Shown: positions 7,835 to 11,508 of the stretch, piece by piece
Position numbering within the stretch: the first letter of the stretch is position 1
Layout: the number at the start of each line of letters is the position of its first letter
Source: Bryobacterales bacterium
Lineage (GTDB): Bacteria > Cyanobacteriota > Vampirovibrionia > Obscuribacterales > Obscuribacteraceae
NCBI GenBank assembly: GCA_903970295.1
Contig: CAJCHQ010000700.1
Span: 1 to 11,508, forward strand
Length of the DNA stretch: 11,508 nucleotides
Direction of reading: 5' to 3'
Position numbers and translations under genes: made by a program
The notes under the pieces: generated by a model
What the model was told of the DNA's origin: nothing
Database searches by the model: none
The model's input: the letters and a program-made list of their open reading frames with translations, nothing else

Positions 7835-8065
7835 TTAAAGGAATAAATCCTCATCGAAATTTGATGGCACGATTTTAGTTTCCGCAGGTCCGATGCCACC
7901 GATGAGTTCGACAATCCGGGCGAACTTTGGATGATCCGGCGCAAACTCTCTAAATAGTCTGTCCGGGCGACCGGATGCACCAATCACCTTTAATTGCACG
8001 ACCAGCGTACCGTTATCCGCCAGCCACGCGTTACCGACTCCTTCTTCGCTTGTACTTGCCATCAT
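7835..8065 (-). CDS. Small hypothetical protein, 76 residues, downstream of FHA-metalloprotease gene
   Basis: Not recognised. A soluble, acidic protein with no signal peptide: a short Ser/Glu N-terminus, then WLADNGTLVVQLKVIG (about 14-29), which looks like two beta strands, then FAPDHPKFARIVELIGGIGP (about 41-60), and an acidic FDEDLFL end. The ATG at 8065 has GGAG 5 nt upstream and follows the stop of the large gene by 11 bp, so the two are very likely co-transcribed. A second ATG at 8062 is equally possible, and a GTG at 8071 less so. Its stop lies 1 bp from the stop of the opposing SDR gene. The position after a toxin-like protease suggests an inhibitor, immunity protein or chaperone, but that is inference from order only. 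Confidence 0.75.
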   Translation of the reverse strand: MMASTSEEGVGNAWLADNGTLVVQLKVIGASGRPDRLFREFAPDHPKFARIVELIGGIGPAETKIVPSNFDEDLFL

Positions 8066-8076
8066 TTGCACTCCAT

Positions 8077-11000
8077 TTAATTGTATTGTGCCAGTTTTTC
8101 TTGCATCACGCGTCTCACATTGGGAAAATTGTCGTTCAGTGTTTGCTGCATCGACTCGGCGCCACCACCGCCTTGCAGTATTGCAAACATTTCGGCAAAG
8201 ATTTCGCTCCGCCCGGCTTCGCTGCCTAACTTAGCGGCTCCAAGAGGTGTCTGCAAGAAATAATCGATTTGCTGTTGCTTGTACGGGGGAAGCTTGCTGA
8301 CGAACTGATCTATATCCTGCTGGTAGGCTCCCTGAAATTCTGCGGAACGCGAAAATTCGCCTAAAGCCTGATCGATGCCATGACCAAACTCATGTCGAAA
8401 AACAGCGGTGCCTCGATCCGATCTGACAATTCGCGACTGACCATTGAGATCGAGTCGATATTTTTCCGCAACGACGATATGACTGGCATTTGGATCGAAC
8501 AGTCCTTCGACCATTGTCCACGTAGAGTCCGGTCTCCAGCCGCGCGGATGCTTGCCCTTGAGCTCTGGTTTCAGGTCGGTCGAAAGTTCACCGACCCGAA
8601 CCACTTGACCGCGCGCAGCCGAAAGATCGCGAAGTGCCTGAGGTATTTTCAAATAGGCGGACTCTACATCGGCTACAAACTGATCGGAAACATTTCCTTC
8701 GACTTGGAAATACTGAGGATTTGGTCTGCGTTCCAGCTTTCCGTCTGCACCGCGAACTAAATTTTCGGTCAGGGAAAGTCTTTGCATCACCTCCCCTTGA
8801 GAGCGGCGCTCACTGGGTTCCGCGATTTCAAGGCTGACGCCTTTTTCTTTCGAACCTAAAAATATAGTATCGCGCGCGGTGACATACCTTTTCTGCCCCG
8901 GAGGAATTTTTTCGCCGTTTACATAGGTGCCATTTGGTGTATATCGATCTTCAATGTAACTACCATGTTCGTCTTTGCCGACAAATGCATGTTTGCGGCT
9001 GACGAAATTGTTATGAATATCATGACTGTCTCGTCCGATCGCAACTTGCTCGCCGGCTGCCGGGGTGGATAGTCTGGCTGTTTCTCCCAGCTCGATAGTT
9101 GGACCTGTTTGACCTAATCTCAAATCATCTCTAGCGTCGATTAACACTCTCTTGTTGGAGGCAATCCGTTCACCATTTACGTATGTGCCATTTCTAGATC
9201 CGAGATCTTCAACATAAAGATTGCCGTTCGCATCTACGCCTAACTTGGCATGATCCCAACTTATGGTTGATTCGCCACCATATATGTTCGAACTAGGATT
9301 TCTGCCGATCGACACTTCCTGCCCCGGCAATAAATCATGACCGGCTGCGTAAAACGACACCTGTGAAATCAAGCGCGCCGGGGGTGCATCAAGTTCGAGC
9401 TTCGGTCCCGTCCGGCCCAAGGTGACCGAATCATTGGCGCCGATGCGAAAATTTTGATTGGATTCTATACGCATGCCATTAACGAATGTGCCGTTGCTGG
9501 AGCCCGTATCCCTTATGTAAGATTGACCATTGCCGTCAACGCCGACTCTCAAGTGGTCCCAGCTGACCATCGACTCATCAACTTGAAATTGCGACTGCGG
9601 ACTGCGCCCAACGCTTATTTCCGTTCCACGCCGGATCTGATGCGCGTCTAAAAAAACAGAGCGGCCCTCAGGAGAAGGACTCATTTCGTCAGACTCGACA
9701 CCACCAGTGCGCGATTCGGTATGACCTGCTTGCGGTTCGGTATGACCTGCTTGCGGTTCGGTGTGACCTGCTTGCAGTCGCGTAGCTCCGTGCACGGCTT
9801 CGCCGACAGTGCTGAATGCAGCAGCACCGAGGGCACCATAACCGGCCGATACGACAAAACGTTTGCCGGCTTGAGCGAGGTTCTGTGCGGTCGAGAGTTG
9901 CGAGTTCCATTCGTAAACACTCTCGACTAGAGAGGCTGCCCCACCGCCAGCGGCGCCTGCCGCCATATTGAGACCATAGCGAGTACTGACAGCCTTCAGG
10001 TAGTTCTGCGATTGCGTCTGCATCGCTTCGTTGATTTGCGTGCGCAGAGCCTGGCTCACTTCCTTCATGGCTTGAGCCCGCGCTTCACCGGTCAACCGGT
10101 TCGAAATCATTTTCCCGGCGACAGCGTCTATATCTTTTTCACTCAGCTTTCGCGCACCAACTACGATACCGCGACGAACCAGGGCGGTGACTTCAGTGCG
10201 TCCGATTTCTTCGGCACCGTCTTTCAGCAGGGAGGGAGCGACAGCCTTAATTGTGTTCTCGACAGCAGCTAAACTGCCGCGCTCACCAAGTTTAAAAGCG
10301 GCGGCCACTTCGCCTGGTCCCAGGCAATTGATCAGACCGTTGACGCCTCCCGATACGGCATCGCGCATCAATTCATTCTTGGCGTCATAATCATCACCGA
10401 GCATGATGGCACGAGTCGCCGGTTTCAAGATCGCACCACCGACGACAGCGGTGGTGACTAAAGCAGCCGGGCCGACGACGAAACCGGCTCCCAGAGTTGC
10501 CACCGCAATGCCTGTGTCCACAGCTGCGTCAGTCATGCCGCGTTGCGATGCCCGCAAAAGTGACAATGACTTGTTCACATTATCGGTCAGGTTGTCGCGA
10601 TCGGCTTGTGTTATTTGTGTGTGCGCGGCATTGGCCCGAGCCACGGTAGTGGAGAATTGATCGATGGACTCTTGCGTCAAATCGCCGGTTCCGTCCCAGA
10701 AGGCTCCGACCAATTTGGTGCCGACGGCCTCTTTCTTTGCTGACCATTTTTGCTCGCTCCGCTCTAGAGCCTCCTCAGCAGTGGCAGACGGACGCTCGAT
10801 CAGGGGCATGATTTCTTGCGCTTGCTTTTTAGGGGCGCGAGAATGGAGATCGCTTATTAGATCTGAGCCATATTTTTGTGCGTAGTCGGACTTGATCTTG
10901 TTGCGTTGTTCGGCAGTCAGCTTTTGAGAATTGTTCTGCAGCAAATCTTTCACTTCATCGGCATCAATGCCAGCGCCTAAGATATAGGCGCGGATTTTGT

Positions 11001-11508
11001 CTTCAGGGCGCATTACATTTTGATCGAGAGCGAATTTAGCGATCTGTTGTGCGTCAGGACTGAGTGCTGATAGTGCATGGGCTCTGTAGGTGGCATCGCT
11101 GCGCATCTTTGCTTTTTCTTCGGGGGAAGCCAGCAAAACATTTTCGAGCAAATGTTTTTTGTCGTCGTGGAATGCACTAACGTTGAGAGTGTCAGCGAGA
11201 GAGACAGGCAATGCGCCGGTTTCAAGCAGAGGCCGAGCGTAAGTATTGAATTCGGAATCGGTCAAAGCAGAGTGCAAAGATGTTTCCAACTGCTGGCGGT
11301 AAGTGCCGTCGCTTTTGATCTTCTTAAGGAGATCCGCACCTTTGGCTCCGCTCAGAGCTTCTTGAAGATGTCGCACGGTGTCAGCGGCATCTGATCCAAG
11401 CAATGCGGTGGTCGCTTTGCCGCCCATCTGCTGGTCGGCTATCACCGCTAGCGGTATCATCGGATTGATTGCCGAAAGTGCCTGGGCGCCGAGGGCTGCA
11501 TGGATTTT
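8077..11508 (-). CDS. Large protein: annexin-like repeats, triple FHA, lethal-factor-like zinc metalloprotease (5' end beyond window)
   Basis: The frame stays open to the right edge, and the first internal ATG (11460) has no Shine-Dalgarno, so the true start probably lies outside. Numbering from that Met gives 1127 residues. Order: ~70-residue annexin-like repeats (about 16-215, K-I/M-K/R-S-D recurring at 47, 118 and 188; possibly a fourth near 249-310); a Gly/Ala/Val hydrophobic stretch (311-345); a helical region with Gly/Ala-rich stretches (498-560); three QAGHTEP-type repeats (563-583); three FHA domains (about 600-690, 699-791, 796-880), each with GR, SxxH and NGTxVNG; and a C-terminal protease. 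The last shows HPRGW (971-975), VEGLFD (984-989), zinc motif H1023-EFG-H1027 and SEIFAE (1085-1090), E1090 being the probable third ligand, as in the anthrax-lethal-factor-like (ATLF) family. FHA domains bind phosphothreonine, so regulated or targeted proteolysis is plausible; the target is unknown. Confidence 0.88.
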   Translation of the reverse strand, partial: KIHAALGAQALSAINPMIPLAVIADQQMGGKATTALLGSDAADTVRHLQEALSGAKGADLLKKIKSDGTYRQQLETSLHSALTDSEFNTYARPLLETGALPVSLADTLNVSAFHDDKKHLLENVLLASPEEKAKMRSDATYRAHALSALSPDAQQIAKFALDQNVMRPEDKIRAYILGAGIDADEVKDLLQNNSQKLTAEQRNKIKSDYAQKYGSDLISDLHSRAPKKQAQEIMPLIERPSATAEEALERSEQKWSAKKEAVGTKLVGAFWDGTGDLTQESIDQFSTTVARANAAHTQITQADRDNLTDNVNKSLSLLRASQRGMTDAAVDTGIAVATLGAGFVVGPAALVTTAVVGGAILKPATRAIMLGDDYDAKNELMRDAVSGGVNGLINCLGPGEVAAAFKLGERGSLAAVENTIKAVAPSLLKDGAEEIGRTEVTALVRRGIVVGARKLSEKDIDAVAGKMISNRLTGEARAQAMKEVSQALRTQINEAMQTQSQNYLKAVSTRYGLNMAAGAAGGGAASLVESVYEWNSQLSTAQNLAQAGKRFVVSAGYGALGAAAFSTVGEAVHGATRLQAGHTEPQAGHTEPQAGHTESRTGGVESDEMSPSPEGRSVFLDAHQIRRGTEISVGRSPQSQFQVDESMVSWDHLRVGVDGNGQSYIRDTGSSNGTFVNGMRIESNQNFRIGANDSVTLGRTGPKLELDAPPARLISQVSFYAAGHDLLPGQEVSIGRNPSSNIYGGESTISWDHAKLGVDANGNLYVEDLGSRNGTYVNGERIASNKRVLIDARDDLRLGQTGPTIELGETARLSTPAAGEQVAIGRDSHDIHNNFVSRKHAFVGKDEHGSYIEDRYTPNGTYVNGEKIPPGQKRYVTARDTIFLGSKEKGVSLEIAEPSERRSQGEVMQRLSLTENLVRGADGKLERRPNPQYFQVEGNVSDQFVADVESAYLKIPQALRDLSAARGQVVRVGELSTDLKPELKGKHPRGWRPDSTWTMVEGLFDPNASHIVVAEKYRLDLNGQSRIVRSDRGTAVFRHEFGHGIDQALGEFSRSAEFQGAYQQDIDQFVSKLPPYKQQQIDYFLQTPLGAAKLGSEAGRSEIFAEMFAILQGGGGAESMQQTLNDNFPNVRRVMQEKLAQYN
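9715..9777 (-). repeat. 21-bp tandem repeat, three copies, in-frame linker
   Basis: Three head-to-tail 21-bp units: 9715-9735 and 9736-9756 are identical, and 9757-9777 differs at two bases. On the coding strand each encodes a heptapeptide of the type QAGHTEP, forming a flexible His/Pro linker between the hydrophobic region and the first FHA domain. Near-identity at DNA level points to recent slippage or unequal exchange; copy number should vary between strains without frameshift. Confidence 0.92.

Noticed and set aside
10403..10660. Plus-strand 85-residue open frame
   Set aside because: It is antisense to the large multidomain gene, has no ribosome site, and shows no recognisable motif.
8077..11460. 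Reading the ATG at 11460 as the true start of the large gene
   Set aside because: The 16 codons before it to the window edge contain no stop, and no ribosome binding site precedes it, so the gene most likely continues outside.

Overview
The window comes from a diderm bacterium of roughly balanced GC content: it encodes a TolC-type outer-membrane channel with an AxA signal-peptide site. No rRNA, tRNA, CRISPR array or transposase is visible. A large protein combining annexin-like repeats, FHA domains and a toxin-type metalloprotease recalls the large multidomain proteins of non-photosynthetic cyanobacterial relatives (Vampirovibrionia/Obscuribacterales). That placement is an inference from style, not proof.

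Region 1 (1-4767, minus strand) is a compact tripartite efflux operon, transcribed right to left. The order is a TolC-family outer-membrane protein (GTG start, good Shine-Dalgarno), an EmrA/HlyD-type periplasmic adaptor, and a DHA2/EmrB-like MFS transporter whose C-terminus runs off the left edge. Gene gaps are 6-14 bp. The adaptor carries an unusual N-terminal cytoplasmic extension made of a 21-residue periodic helical repeat plus a Pro-Thr spacer encoded by a hexanucleotide tandem repeat.

Region 2 (4768-5103) is a divergent intergenic region with a two-part inverted repeat upstream of the efflux operon and a perfect TTGACA hexamer facing the next gene. Region 3 (5104-5802, plus) is an unrecognised 232-residue protein.

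Region 4 (5929-7833) holds two divergent short-chain dehydrogenase/reductases. The minus-strand one has Ser and Arg where the catalytic Tyr and Lys should be. The plus-strand one has a complete active site and resembles retinol-dehydrogenase-like SDRs.

Region 5 (7835-11508, minus) is the most interesting part. It is a very large gene, open at the right edge, encoding at least 1143 residues. The visible order is three in-register ~70-residue annexin-like repeats (perhaps four), Gly/Ala-rich hydrophobic segments, a 7-residue tandem-repeat linker, three FHA domains, and a C-terminal HEFGH zinc metalloprotease of the anthrax-lethal-factor-like type. Eleven bases downstream on the same strand is a 76-residue unrecognised gene, so the two are probably co-transcribed; it is a candidate partner or immunity protein.
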